From: Paenibacillus sp. FSL R7-0345
GTDB lineage: Bacteria > Bacillota > Bacilli > Paenibacillales > Paenibacillaceae
NCBI RefSeq assembly: GCF_038595055.1
Contig: NZ_CP152002.1
Span: 1,284,501-1,348,500 of the forward strand
Reading direction: 5' to 3'
DNA: 64,000 nt
Positions 15,917 to 24,346 of this stretch are shown here, one piece after another; the stretch's first letter is position 1; each line of letters opens with the position of its first letter. The notes below the pieces were generated by a model. It searched no databases, had not been told where the DNA came from, and worked only from the letters and a program-made list of their open reading frames with translations. The position numbers and the translations under genes were made by a program.

Positions 15917-17098
15917 GTGCAAGCAAGCTATCGACCTACAGTTGCCGAAATAAATCTGGATGATCTGCGTGCCAATTATGAAGCTTTCCGGGCGGCTTTG
16001 CCGGCGGAGACTAAATTTATGGGATGCGTCAAAGGAAATGCGTATGGCCACGGGGCAGTGGAAGTGACGCGGGAGCTTGAACGCCTTGGAGCGGACTATG
16101 TTAGTGTAGCTTTTTTGGATGAGGCATTGGAGCTGCGTCAGGCGGGAATACTACTTCCTATCCTGGTACTGGGCTATACCTCACCGGAAGGCATTGCCGT
16201 AGCCTGGGAGAACAAGGTGACCGTAACACTATTCACACCGGAGGTGCTGGAGGCGGTAAAGCAGCTTCCTGCAGATCCGGAGCACCGGCTGAAGGTACAC
16301 ATCAAGATTGACAGCGGGATGGGAAGGCTAGGGCTTTTGCCGGCTGATGCCCCCGGCTTCATCGAAGAAGTGGGCCGGACAGCGCAAGCGGAGCTGGAGG
16401 GCATGTTTACCCATTTTGCCAAGGCAGACGAAGAAGACAAAAGCTATACACTGTTGCAGTACCGGCGGTTCATGAGCGTGGCGGAAACGCTTCGGGACAA
16501 GGATATACATATCCCGATCATACATACGGGCAATAGCGCTACGGCCATTGATACACCTTTCCTATCCAGTAACATGGTGCGTGTAGGCATAAGCTTGTAC
16601 GGATTTTATCCATCATCAGAGGTAAACCACGAGCGCGTGGCTTTACACCCGGTAATGACGCTGAAGACACAGGCGGTATACATTAAGACACTGCCGTCCG
16701 GCTACGGCATCAGCTACGGCACCCGCTACTTCACGGACAGCGAAGAGATCATTGCAACGCTTCCGGTGGGGTACGCAGACGGATATTCCCGCATGCTGAC
16801 AGGCAAGGCGGAGGTGCTAATACGCGGACGCCGCGCTCCGGTCGTCGGAACAATCTGCATGGACCAGTGTATGGTAACGCTCAAATCTTTCGCTGGAGAA
16901 GCGGAACAAATCCAAGCTGGCGAAGAGGTTGTACTCATCGGCCGCCAGGGCAACGCCTATATTACGGCGGATGAACTGGCACTCCATTTAGGCACGATTC
17001 ACTACGAAGTAATCTGTATGCTGGCTCACCGTGTACCCCGCGTATATATACGTGAGGGTGCTGCTCCCAACCTGGTGAACCCTCTGCTGCAGTCTTAA
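15917..17098 (+). CDS. alr: Alanine racemase
   Basis: A 393-residue PLP enzyme that interconverts L- and D-alanine for peptidoglycan synthesis in the cytoplasm. The PLP lysine is K39 in VKGNAYGHG; the second catalytic base is the tyrosine of SYG (Y267) in GYGISYGTRYF; substrate-site residues lie in GTICMDQ. Barrel domain about 1-245, C-terminal beta domain to the end; length is typical. Starts with GTG after AAGGTGA. As in Bacillus it lies between a YdcC-like lipoprotein and the ndoAI-ndoA toxin-antitoxin genes. Confidence 0.97.
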   Translation: MQASYRPTVAEINLDDLRANYEAFRAALPAETKFMGCVKGNAYGHGAVEVTRELERLGADYVSVAFLDEALELRQAGILLPILVLGYTSPEGIAVAWENKVTVTLFTPEVLEAVKQLPADPEHRLKVHIKIDSGMGRLGLLPADAPGFIEEVGRTAQAELEGMFTHFAKADEEDKSYTLLQYRRFMSVAETLRDKDIHIPIIHTGNSATAIDTPFLSSNMVRVGISLYGFYPSSEVNHERVALHPVMTLKTQAVYIKTLPSGYGISYGTRYFTDSEEIIATLPVGYADGYSRMLTGKAEVLIRGRRAPVVGTICMDQCMVTLKSFAGEAEQIQAGEEVVLIGRQGNAYITADELALHLGTIHYEVICMLAHRVPRVYIREGAAPNLVNPLLQS

Positions 17099-17233
17099 TC
17101 CGGTGACACAATATTGTATACAGGAAAAGAATACAAAGGATAATCGTAAGGGCTAGTGTGACATATAGTCTATACGTACCGCCATTTCTAGTTTATAATG
17201 GGATGCAGCATACTTGATATACTATCTGCATAT

Positions 17234-17259
17234 ATTCCTTGTATAAAATTCCTTGTATA
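17234..17259 (+). repeat. Tandem 12-bp repeat before ndoAI
   Basis: ATTCCTTGTATA occurs at 17234-17245 and again at 17248-17259 (14-bp period), about 50 bp before the antitoxin start. It may be an operator for the toxin-antitoxin pair. Confidence 0.5.
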
Positions 17260-17309
17260 TTGCAACACTGGAACACAAGGGCAGAAGGCTTGTGGGGGTG
17301 GAAGAGAAG

Positions 17310-17591
17310 TTGGCCAATTTGCAGAACACCAAAAGAATTATGATCAGTTTGCCCGATCATCTTTTGCAGGAAGTGGATGGGATCGCCCAATTGGAGAACT
17401 CTAACCGGAGTGAATTGATCAGGCAGGCCATGAAGCTGTATCTGACGGAACGGAGAAAGCGTACAATCCGGGAATCGATGCAGCGGGGATACATGGAGAT
17501 GGCCAAGATCAATTTGACGATGGCAAGCGAGGCATTTCTCGCAGAGGAAGATGCAGACAGTACTCTTGGCCGCTTAGTAAGCGGGGTGTAG
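17310..17591 (+). CDS. ndoAI: EndoAI antitoxin
   Basis: A 93-residue ribbon-helix-helix antitoxin that binds and inhibits the EndoA ribonuclease. The RHH motif is RIMISLPDHLLQEVDGIAQ followed by NRSELIRQAMKLYL (about 9-45); the C-terminal helix (GYMEMAKINLTMA) is the toxin-binding part. The TTG at 17310 is chosen because it gives exactly the length of the B. subtilis protein and has GGGGGTGG a few bases upstream; a GTG at 17298 and ATG 17253 also lie in frame. The toxin gene begins 3 bp downstream. Confidence 0.92.
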   Translation: MANLQNTKRIMISLPDHLLQEVDGIAQLENSNRSELIRQAMKLYLTERRKRTIRESMQRGYMEMAKINLTMASEAFLAEEDADSTLGRLVSGV

Positions 17592-17594
17592 ATA

Positions 17595-17945
17595 TTGATC
17601 GTTAAACGCGGCGACGTTTTTTTTGCCGACCTTTCGCCGGTTGTAGGTTCAGAACAAGGCGGAGTAAGGCCGGTACTGGTCATACAGAACGATATTGGCA
17701 ACCGGTTTAGCCCGACGGTAATTGTGGCAGCTATCACTGCCCAGATCCAGAAGGCCAAGCTGCCGACGCATGTAGAAATTGATGCGGCTGCCCACGGCTT
17801 TGACCGGGATTCCGTCATTTTGCTGGAGCAGGTTCGGACGATTGACAAACAACGCTTAACCGATAAGATCACCCATCTGGACGATGATACCATGAAAAAG
17901 GTGGATGATTCGCTGCAAATCAGTCTGGGCCTGATTGATTTCTAA
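17595..17945 (+). CDS. ndoA: EndoA (MazF-type) mRNA interferase toxin
   Basis: A 116-residue MazF/PemK-family endoribonuclease, almost identical in layout to B. subtilis EndoA, which cleaves RNA at UACAU. Family hallmarks: [30 protein letters not shown], the [21 protein letters not shown] strand pair (in shorter pieces) and [11 protein letters not shown] with the catalytic-site Arg/Thr. Starts with TTG 17595, 3 bp after the antitoxin stop; co-transcribed with it. Cytoplasmic, inhibited by EndoAI. Confidence 0.96.
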   Translation: MIVKRGDVFFADLSPVVGSEQGGVRPVLVIQNDIGNRFSPTVIVAAITAQIQKAKLPTHVEIDAAAHGFDRDSVILLEQVRTIDKQRLTDKITHLDDDTMKKVDDSLQISLGLIDF

Positions 17946-17977
17946 ATCGGGACAGGAACCAATAATCGCAGAATATG

Positions 17978-18012
17978 AGAGGGCGTGCTGCTTAAGCAGT
18001 GCGTCTTTTTGA
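17978..18012 (+). terminator. Weak terminator after ndoA
   Basis: GCGTGCTG...AGCAGTGCG can fold with a short loop and is followed by six T; the stem contains mismatches. Confidence 0.5.
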
Positions 18013-18044
18013 TATTTGGGTACGGCAGCCAGGACATATATATT

Positions 18045-18091
18045 TTGAAAAAAGAATCAGCCGTATGCTATAATTAGACCGGATGGTCGGT
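18045..18091 (+). promoter_or_regulatory. Promoter and operator of the second TetR gene
   Basis: TTGAAA (18045-18050), 18-bp spacer, TATAAT (18069-18074). The -10 runs into AATTAGACCGGATGGTCGGT (18072-18091), an imperfect palindrome repeated exactly at 18789-18808 before the MFS gene. Confidence 0.75.
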
Positions 18092-18110
18092 TTAGAAGGG
18101 GGTTACCGGT

Positions 18111-18707
18111 ATAAAAGGACGTTCGGACGGAGAAGAAACGAAGAAACGGATTGTGCAGCAGGCTGCACAGCTGTTCGTGCAAAAAGGATATGCAGCGGTA
18201 ACGATGAACGAGGTCTGCACGGCGGCCCAAGTAAGCAAAGGCAGCTTATATCACCATTTTCCGAGTAAGGATGAATTGTTTCTGTCCATTGTTGAAGAGG
18301 ATACAGAGCAGTGGCTCGCAGAATGGGATGCGATACAGGACAAAATCACAGGGATTGAGGACCGCTTTTACGCGCTGGGTGAACATTACGCCAATGACTT
18401 TCAGAATCCGCTGATCTGTGGACTGGAGGAATATGCAAGGTCGAGGACTCACTCGGAGGAGATTTATCTGCGGCTCTCACAGCTGTACAATTCCGGGGCA
18501 ACAGCCTGCCGTAATTTGCTTCAGGAGGGCATGGACTCGGGCTATCTGGCCAGCGGAGACCTGAATCATTATGTGGTGATTGTCTGTGGTATGCTGGAGG
18601 GAATCGGCAGAGTCAGAGAGATTACGGCACCCTCGGAGGGGACGGCGGACGTGATGAAGTATTACCGGGACGGCATAAAACTGCTGCTGCAGGGGCTCCG
18701 GGCCTGA
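18111..18707 (+). CDS. TetR-family repressor of the adjacent MFS gene
   Basis: TetR-type repressor of about 198 residues: helix 1 TKKRIVQQAAQLFVQKGY, HTH VTMNEVCTAAQVSKGSLYHHF (about 28-50) and KDELF; C-terminal ligand domain without recognised subfamily. The frame has a stop at 18093 and no ATG/GTG/TTG before GTG 18153, which would cut off helix 1. AAGGGGG (18096-18102) lies exactly 8 nt before ATA (18111), giving the expected N-terminus KGRSDGEETKKRIV. I therefore place the start at ATA, provisionally. A 20-bp operator is shared with the downstream exporter gene. Confidence 0.8.
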   Translation: MKGRSDGEETKKRIVQQAAQLFVQKGYAAVTMNEVCTAAQVSKGSLYHHFPSKDELFLSIVEEDTEQWLAEWDAIQDKITGIEDRFYALGEHYANDFQNPLICGLEEYARSRTHSEEIYLRLSQLYNSGATACRNLLQEGMDSGYLASGDLNHYVVIVCGMLEGIGRVREITAPSEGTADVMKYYRDGIKLLLQGLRA

Positions 18708-18788
18708 AGGTTTGATGGAAATGTTTAACGCTGACGCTGAACCGGACGGTTTAATGGCCAGTCTGCTGAAGAGTTTTTTCATGCTATT

Positions 18789-18808
18789 AATTAGACCGGA
18801 TGGTCGGT
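18789..18808 (+). promoter_or_regulatory. Second copy of the TetR operator, before the MFS gene
   Basis: AATTAGACCGGATGGTCGGT is identical over 20 bases to 18072-18091. Even the preceding GCTAT is retained, so the promoter-operator looks duplicated. Confidence 0.75.
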
Positions 18809-18932
18809 CTTTTACTGGTGTATGGAATGATATATTTACATGAATGATACATGCAGAATAAGCGGAAATTAAAAAATGCTGCTGCATGACGGTTCAATAA
18901 CAACTTAATGTGTACTAACGGAGGGAAACACA

Positions 18933-20141
18933 ATGTCTTTGCTGTTAAGAAACCGCGGTGCAATGCTGATGCTGATGATCAGTATCTTTTTAACATTTAC
19001 GGGGATCGGGCTCGTGGTGCCGATTCTGCCGACTTATATGAATGAGCTGCACATCGGGGGCAGTGTCGTCGGGATGCTGGTCGCTGCTTTTTCACTGACC
19101 CAGCTGATTGTATCGCCGCTTGCCGGCAGATTGTCTGACCGGATGGGCCGTAAAAGAATTATCGTGCTCGGGCTGGTGGTCTTTTCCCTGTCTGAGGTAG
19201 TATTCGGTGTGGCTGAGCTGCCGTGGATGCTGTTCGTGGCCCGGATGCTGGGCGGGATCGGAGCGGCGATGATTATGCCTGCAGTTATGGCATACGTGGC
19301 AGATACCACTTCAATGGATGAGCGGGCTAAAGGTATGGGGATGATTAATGCGGCGATCACAACCGGGTTCATTATCGGACCGGGGATCGGCGGCTATCTG
19401 GCAGAGTTCGGTATCCGTGTTCCGTTCTTCGCAGCGGCAATTGCGGCGGCTTTTGTAGCTATTATCACATTCATTTTATTGCCGGAATCGCGGGCTACAG
19501 CGGCTGCCAATGATAAGGCGGCGGCTCAGCAAAAGAATGAAAGTCTGGTTGCACAGCTGGTGCGCTCATACCGGGAGCCTTATTTTGTCGGACTGGTCAT
19601 CGTATTCGTTATGTCCTTCGGCCTTGCCAACTATGAAACGGTGTTCGGATTGTTCGTCGATCATAAATTTGGCTTTACACCTAAAGATATCGCTTTTGTG
19701 CTGACCTTCGGCTCGATTGCCGGGGCAGTGGTGCAGCTGACTGCTTTTAGCTGGATTTTGAACCGTTTTGGCGAAAATAGAGTGATTTCCATCAGTCTGC
19801 TTGCTTCGGGCGTATTCATTCTGCTTACGCTGTTCGTTCATGGCTACTTCATGATTATGGCCGTGACGTTTATCGTCTTCCTGGCGATGGATATTCTGCG
19901 TCCCGCTGTCGGCACCCAGTTGTCCAAAATGGCCGGAGAAACGCAGCAGGGCTTCGTCATGGGGATGAACTCTGCGTATACCAGCCTTGGTAATATTGCC
20001 GGACCGATTGTTGCCGGTGTCCTGTTCGATCTGGATATTAACTTCCCGTATGCGGCAGCTGCGCTTGTGCTGGTTCTCTGCTTCCTGCTGTCCCTGAGCT
20101 CGGCAAAACGGATGGCCCGGCGGGGTGTGCAGGTTAAGTAA
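18933..20141 (+). CDS. MFS multidrug-type efflux transporter (DHA1)
   Basis: A 402-residue drug:proton antiporter-like protein with 12 predicted membrane segments. Motif A GRLSDRMGRKRIIVLG (about 65-80) and motif C in helix 5 (ITTGFIIGPGIGGYLAE, about 148-164) are typical of NorA/Bmr/Blt-type 14-TM-less DHA1 exporters. GGAGGG precedes the ATG. It is under the adjacent TetR-type repressor, as judged by the duplicated 20-bp operator. Substrate unknown; resistance role inferred. Confidence 0.88.
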   Translation: MSLLLRNRGAMLMLMISIFLTFTGIGLVVPILPTYMNELHIGGSVVGMLVAAFSLTQLIVSPLAGRLSDRMGRKRIIVLGLVVFSLSEVVFGVAELPWMLFVARMLGGIGAAMIMPAVMAYVADTTSMDERAKGMGMINAAITTGFIIGPGIGGYLAEFGIRVPFFAAAIAAAFVAIITFILLPESRATAAANDKAAAQQKNESLVAQLVRSYREPYFVGLVIVFVMSFGLANYETVFGLFVDHKFGFTPKDIAFVLTFGSIAGAVVQLTAFSWILNRFGENRVISISLLASGVFILLTLFVHGYFMIMAVTFIVFLAMDILRPAVGTQLSKMAGETQQGFVMGMNSAYTSLGNIAGPIVAGVLFDLDINFPYAAAALVLVLCFLLSLSSAKRMARRGVQVK

Positions 20142-20261
20142 GCTTTTGGCGTGCAGTGTGGTGATGCAGTATCCTGTTAACTTTGGCGCAGCGGCAATCT
20201 GTGATACTATTTTAGGGTAGGCAATTATGATATCAGCACGTGTGCGGAAAGAGGGATACTA

Positions 20262-22490
20262 TTGGCAGCAGAGAATACGAATGCCGGCAGTCTGCAGGAT
20301 GATGCTGCACTACGGCAGGAACAGGAACTGATCCTTGCGGCAATTGCCAAGGAGCTGAGCATCAGCCTGAAGCAGGTGCGGACCACTGTAGGGCTTCTGG
20401 ACGAAGGGAATACCATTCCGTTTATCGCGCGCTACCGTAAGGAAATGACGGGCGAGCTGGATGAGAATGTGCTGCGTGATGTGGAAGAACGGCTGGGCTA
20501 CCTGCGTAACCTGGGCGACCGCAAGAAGGATGTAATCCGCAGTATCGAGGAGCAGGGCAAGCTGACGCCTGAGCTGCAGGCGCAGATTATGAAGGCGGTC
20601 AAGCTGCAGGAAGTCGAGGATTTATACCGTCCTTACAAGCAGAAACGCAAGACTAGAGCAAGCGTGGCCAAGGAAAAAGGGCTGGAGCCGCTGGCGGACT
20701 GGGTGCTTGAGCAGCGCCGCCAGGGTCAGCCGCTTGAGGAGGCCGCTAAATATATAGATGCGGACAAAGGTGTGGAAAGTGCCGAATCCGCACTGATGGG
20801 TGCAATGGATATTATCGCAGAGAACATCGCCGATGATCCGGTTATCCGGGCTTGGGTCCGCCAGTATACGGCGAGCCAGGGCATTCTCGTCTCGGAAGCA
20901 AAGGATGCGGAGCAGGAGAGTGTCTACGAGAACTACTACAGCTACCGCGAACCGGTACATAAAATGCCGCCGCACCGCATTCTCGCCATCAACCGCGGTG
21001 AACGGGAAGGTGTGCTGAAGGTCGGGATCGAAATCGTTCCCGATAAAATTCACGGTTTTATCACGCGCAAGCTGATCAAGGGGCCGTCCCCGGTCAAGGA
21101 ACTGCTGGAGACTGTGACCGAGGATGCCTACAAGCGGCTGATCGCTCCTTCAGTAGAGCGTGAGGTGCGCGGGGAAATGACGGAGAAGGGCGAGACGCAG
21201 GCGATCTCGATTTTTTCGGGCAATCTGCGCAGCCTGCTGCTGCAGCCGCCGGTCAGAGGGCGCAACGTGCTCGGCGTTGACCCGGCTTACCGCACCGGCT
21301 GCAAGCTTGCCGTTGTTGACGACACCGGCAAGCTGCTGGAGGTGGCCGTGACTTATCCGACGCCGCCGAACAACAAGAAGAAGGAAGCGGCGGCGAAGTT
21401 CAAGGAGCTGATCGCCAAATACGGCATCAAGCTGATTGTGATCGGCAACGGCACGGGCTCCCGGGAGACGGAGCAGTTCACCGCCGAGGTCATTGCCGAG
21501 ATCGGTGATCCGGAGCTGGCGTACCTGATCGTAAACGAGGCAGGAGCCAGCGTCTATTCCGCCTCCAAGCTCGCGGCGGAGGAGTTCCCGGATCTGGATG
21601 TGGCCGAGCGCAGCGCGGCATCGATTGCCCGCCGCGTGCAGGACCCGCTCGCGGAGCTGGTCAAGATCGACCCGAAGGCGATCGGGGTCGGGCAGTACCA
21701 GCACGATGTCTCGCAGAAGCATCTGGAGGAAAGCCTGAAGGCCGTCGTGGAATCGGCCGTTAACCATGTCGGCGTCGACGTGAATACGGCTTCGCCGTCG
21801 CTGCTCTCTTATGTAGCGGGAGTCAACTCGACGATCGCTAAGAATATCGTTAAGTTCCGCGAGGAGAACGGCAAGTTCACCACGCGTAAGGCACTGCAAA
21901 AGGTACCGCGCCTCGGCGCGAAGTCCTATGAGCAGTGTATCGGGTTCCTGCGTATTCCCGAAGGGGACAATACGCTGGACCGCACGCCGATCCACCCGGA
22001 ATCGTATCCGGTGGTCGACCGTTTGTTCCGCGAGCTCGGGCTGGACGTAGCGAAGCTCGGCAGCCGCGAGATCGCAGCTGAGCTCGCAGCGCAGGATGCC
22101 GAAGGGCTTGCCGTGAAGCTGGATGTCGGCGTGCCCACGCTGCGCGACATCCTGGAGAGCCTGCAGCGTCCGGGCCGCGACCCGCGCGAGGAGCTGCCGC
22201 TGCCGATCTTCCGCACGGATGTGCTGAAGATCGAGGACCTGGTTCCCGGCATGGAAATGCAGGGAACCGTCCGCAACGTCATCGACTTCGGCGCCTTCGT
22301 CGATATCGGCATCAAAAATGACGGGCTGGTCCACATCTCCCAGCTCAGCGGCAGCTTCGTCAAGCATCCGATGGACGTCGTCTCCGTTGGCGACAACGTG
22401 ACCGTCTGGGTGCTCGGCGTCGACCTCAAGAAAGGCCGGGTCAGCCTGACCATGCGCCAGCCGCGTGAAACTGCGGGCAGTGTGAAGTAG
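20262..22490 (+). CDS. tex: Tex family RNA-binding transcription accessory protein
   Basis: A 742-residue Tex (YdcI-type) protein. Domains in order: N-terminal helical HTH region (1-200), YqgF/RNase H-like domain beginning about 333 (VLGVDPAYRTGCKLAVVD), helix-hairpin-helix region about 505-565 (VNTASPSLLSYVAGVN, KALQKVPRLGAKSYEQC) and a C-terminal S1 domain about 650-728 (GMEMQGTVRNVIDFGAFVDIG). It binds nucleic acid and affects transcription/RNA handling; Tex is broadly conserved. TTG start after AGAGGGA. Noticeably GC-richer than its neighbours in the second half. Confidence 0.95.
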   Translation: MAAENTNAGSLQDDAALRQEQELILAAIAKELSISLKQVRTTVGLLDEGNTIPFIARYRKEMTGELDENVLRDVEERLGYLRNLGDRKKDVIRSIEEQGKLTPELQAQIMKAVKLQEVEDLYRPYKQKRKTRASVAKEKGLEPLADWVLEQRRQGQPLEEAAKYIDADKGVESAESALMGAMDIIAENIADDPVIRAWVRQYTASQGILVSEAKDAEQESVYENYYSYREPVHKMPPHRILAINRGEREGVLKVGIEIVPDKIHGFITRKLIKGPSPVKELLETVTEDAYKRLIAPSVEREVRGEMTEKGETQAISIFSGNLRSLLLQPPVRGRNVLGVDPAYRTGCKLAVVDDTGKLLEVAVTYPTPPNNKKKEAAAKFKELIAKYGIKLIVIGNGTGSRETEQFTAEVIAEIGDPELAYLIVNEAGASVYSASKLAAEEFPDLDVAERSAASIARRVQDPLAELVKIDPKAIGVGQYQHDVSQKHLEESLKAVVESAVNHVGVDVNTASPSLLSYVAGVNSTIAKNIVKFREENGKFTTRKALQKVPRLGAKSYEQCIGFLRIPEGDNTLDRTPIHPESYPVVDRLFRELGLDVAKLGSREIAAELAAQDAEGLAVKLDVGVPTLRDILESLQRPGRDPREELPLPIFRTDVLKIEDLVPGMEMQGTVRNVIDFGAFVDIGIKNDGLVHISQLSGSFVKHPMDVVSVGDNVTVWVLGVDLKKGRVSLTMRQPRETAGSVK

Positions 22491-22574
22491 CGGGTACACG
22501 CAGCGTAAAGTAGGCTGTAACTGGAGTTATGCTACGTGCGCATTAATGTGCGTTTTTAAAACTAACTGATGAGG

Positions 22575-22613
22575 ATGTCCCCGCGCCGGAAACGGCGGTG
22601 GGGGCATTTTTTT
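22575..22613 (+). terminator. Terminator of tex
   Basis: TGTCCCCGCGCCG pairs with CGGCGGTGGGGGCA around GAAA and is followed by seven T. A weaker hairpin with five T lies just before (22533-22558). Confidence 0.8.
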
Positions 22614-22671
22614 GTTTCAGATCGGGTTTCTGCTGCTGGGAATACTTCTGCTGGCTCATCGAGCGCACATT

Positions 22672-22858
22672 CAAACGGACCCAGACGACGTTATTTTCAC
22701 ATTTCCAAGCCATCTTCCGGGTTAGCGGACCCCAGTGACGTTATCCGTGAACAAATCGTGAAAAAGGCGGCGTATTCGCATGAATAAGCGCAACTGAGTC
22801 CGTTAGCCGGACAAACTATAGAAAAACAGGCAAATAACGCTTCCTGTGTCCGTTAGAG
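22672..22858. repeat. Four-copy intergenic repeat, two forward and two reverse
   Basis: A unit of about 25 bp (consensus near AACGGACCCAGNNACGTTAT) occurs at 22672-22697 and 22721-22746 on the plus strand and in reverse orientation at 22783-22808 and 22833-22858. The outer and inner copies can pair, giving a long cruciform or RNA hairpin. The rest of the gap 22491-23030 holds the tex terminator and nothing else I can identify; short open frames here look non-coding. Confidence 0.7.
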
Positions 22859-23030
22859 TAGCTGTTTTTGTCAATCATGAACAGTAGTGGCAAACGTATT
22901 TTCAAGTTACGGTCTAAGAATATCCTATTGGTCAACTGCACAATGCATTTCGTCCGTTCATCAATATTTTTTCGTTCTGTTAGCCATTATACTGAAAGCG
23001 TGTTCAACATGAGTGCTAGGGGGATTAACA

Positions 23031-24326
23031 ATGGAAGGATTAACAATTGGCTGGTATGGGGCATTGGCGGGGCTGGCGTTGGCCATTATTCTGATACTGA
23101 GAAAGCTCAATCCCGTTTATGCTTTGTTTCTGGGGGCGATCGTCGGGGCGTTAATCGGCGGTGCCAACCTGGAGCAGACTGTAAGCGTTCTTGTAAGCGG
23201 TACACAAAGTGTAATGGGGACTGTGCTGCGTGTACTTGCGGCTGGTGTGCTGGCCGGAGTGATGATGGAGTCGGGCGCGGCAGAGACGATTGCCCAGGCC
23301 ATTGTGCGTAAGTTCGGCGGCAGCAAAGCTATTTTGGCTTTGGCGCTGGCGACGATGATTATTACCGCAGTAGGTGTTTTTATTCCGGTAGCGGTACTGA
23401 TTGTTGCGCCGATTGCATTGTCAGTCGGCAATAAAATGGGCATCTCCAAAACAGCGCTGCTGCTGGCACTGTCCGGTGGCGGTAAAGCGGGGAACATCAT
23501 TTCGCCCAATCCAAATACGATTGCTGCAGCCCGCGGCTTCGAGCTTGATCTCAGCCATGTCATGCTGGCGGGCCTGATTCCGGCGGTATGCGGTCTGATT
23601 GTAACGGTAATTGTGGCTTCACTGCTGAAGAAAAAAGGGAATATGGTTACAGACGAAGAAGCACAGAACGGTAACATTGACACTACGAAGTACCCGCCGC
23701 TCGGCAAAGCGATTGTTGCACCGCTCGTTGCAGTCATCCTGCTGATGATTAATCCGATCGGCTCGCTGTCCGGCATTGACGCATTGGCTAATTTTAAAGT
23801 GGATGCACTGTACATCCTGCCGATTGCCGGGATTGTCGGTATGCTGGCTATGGGCCAGAGTAAAAAAATCCTGCAATACACTTCTTCCGGACTTAATAAA
23901 ATGACGGCAACCGTACTGATCCTGATCGGCGCCGGCGGAATTGCCGGTCTGATCTCGGCCTCCGATCTTTCCACACAGGTAGTGCAGCTGATTGAAACAG
24001 CAGGCATTTCGGGTACATTCCTGGCACCGATCTCCGGGATTTTGATGGCGGCAGCTACGGCTTCTACCTCCACAGGTGTTATTCTGGCAACCGGCTCCTT
24101 CGGGCAGGCCATTCTCGATATGGGTACCGCTCCGCTGGCGGCAGCTGTTATGGTACACACCGGTGCGACTGTCATCGACTCGCTTCCACAGGGGAACTAC
24201 TTCCACGTAACTGCGGACAGTATGAAAATGAGCATCAAGCAGCGTATGGGCGTAGTGCCTTACGAGGCGATTGTCGGCGGAACGATGGCGGTTGTGGCTA
24301 CGATTATCTACGGATTTTTGTTCTAA
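23031..24326 (+). CDS. GntP-family permease, probably for glycerate
   Basis: A 431-residue transporter of the GntP (gluconate/D-glycerate:H+) family with about 12 hydrophobic segments. Family features include the glycine/serine-rich reentrant segments ALSGGGKAGNIISPNPNTIAAA and AAATASTSTGVILATGSF and the C-terminal HTGATVIDSLPQGNYFH. ATG 23031 is preferred over an earlier start at 23013 because GGGGGA lies 7 nt upstream. The glycerate kinase gene follows after 20 bp, and a CdaR-type regulator is convergent, so glycerate (or a related sugar acid) is the likely substrate. Confidence 0.85.
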   Translation: MEGLTIGWYGALAGLALAIILILRKLNPVYALFLGAIVGALIGGANLEQTVSVLVSGTQSVMGTVLRVLAAGVLAGVMMESGAAETIAQAIVRKFGGSKAILALALATMIITAVGVFIPVAVLIVAPIALSVGNKMGISKTALLLALSGGGKAGNIISPNPNTIAAARGFELDLSHVMLAGLIPAVCGLIVTVIVASLLKKKGNMVTDEEAQNGNIDTTKYPPLGKAIVAPLVAVILLMINPIGSLSGIDALANFKVDALYILPIAGIVGMLAMGQSKKILQYTSSGLNKMTATVLILIGAGGIAGLISASDLSTQVVQLIETAGISGTFLAPISGILMAAATASTSTGVILATGSFGQAILDMGTAPLAAAVMVHTGATVIDSLPQGNYFHVTADSMKMSIKQRMGVVPYEAIVGGTMAVVATIIYGFLF

Positions 24327-24346
24327 ACTAAACATGGGGTGAGGAA

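Noticed and set aside
18083..18268. 61-codon frame starting at ATG 18083 inside the TetR operator region
   Set aside because: It is out of frame with the TetR gene, and its start overlaps the operator; Cys/Arg-rich shadow translation.
21150..22499. 449-codon open frame on the minus strand opposite tex
   Set aside because: It mirrors the GC-rich codon structure of tex, has no ribosome binding site and no recognisable protein features.
22569..22787. 72-codon frame after tex
   Set aside because: It crosses the tex terminator and the inverted repeat family; non-coding.
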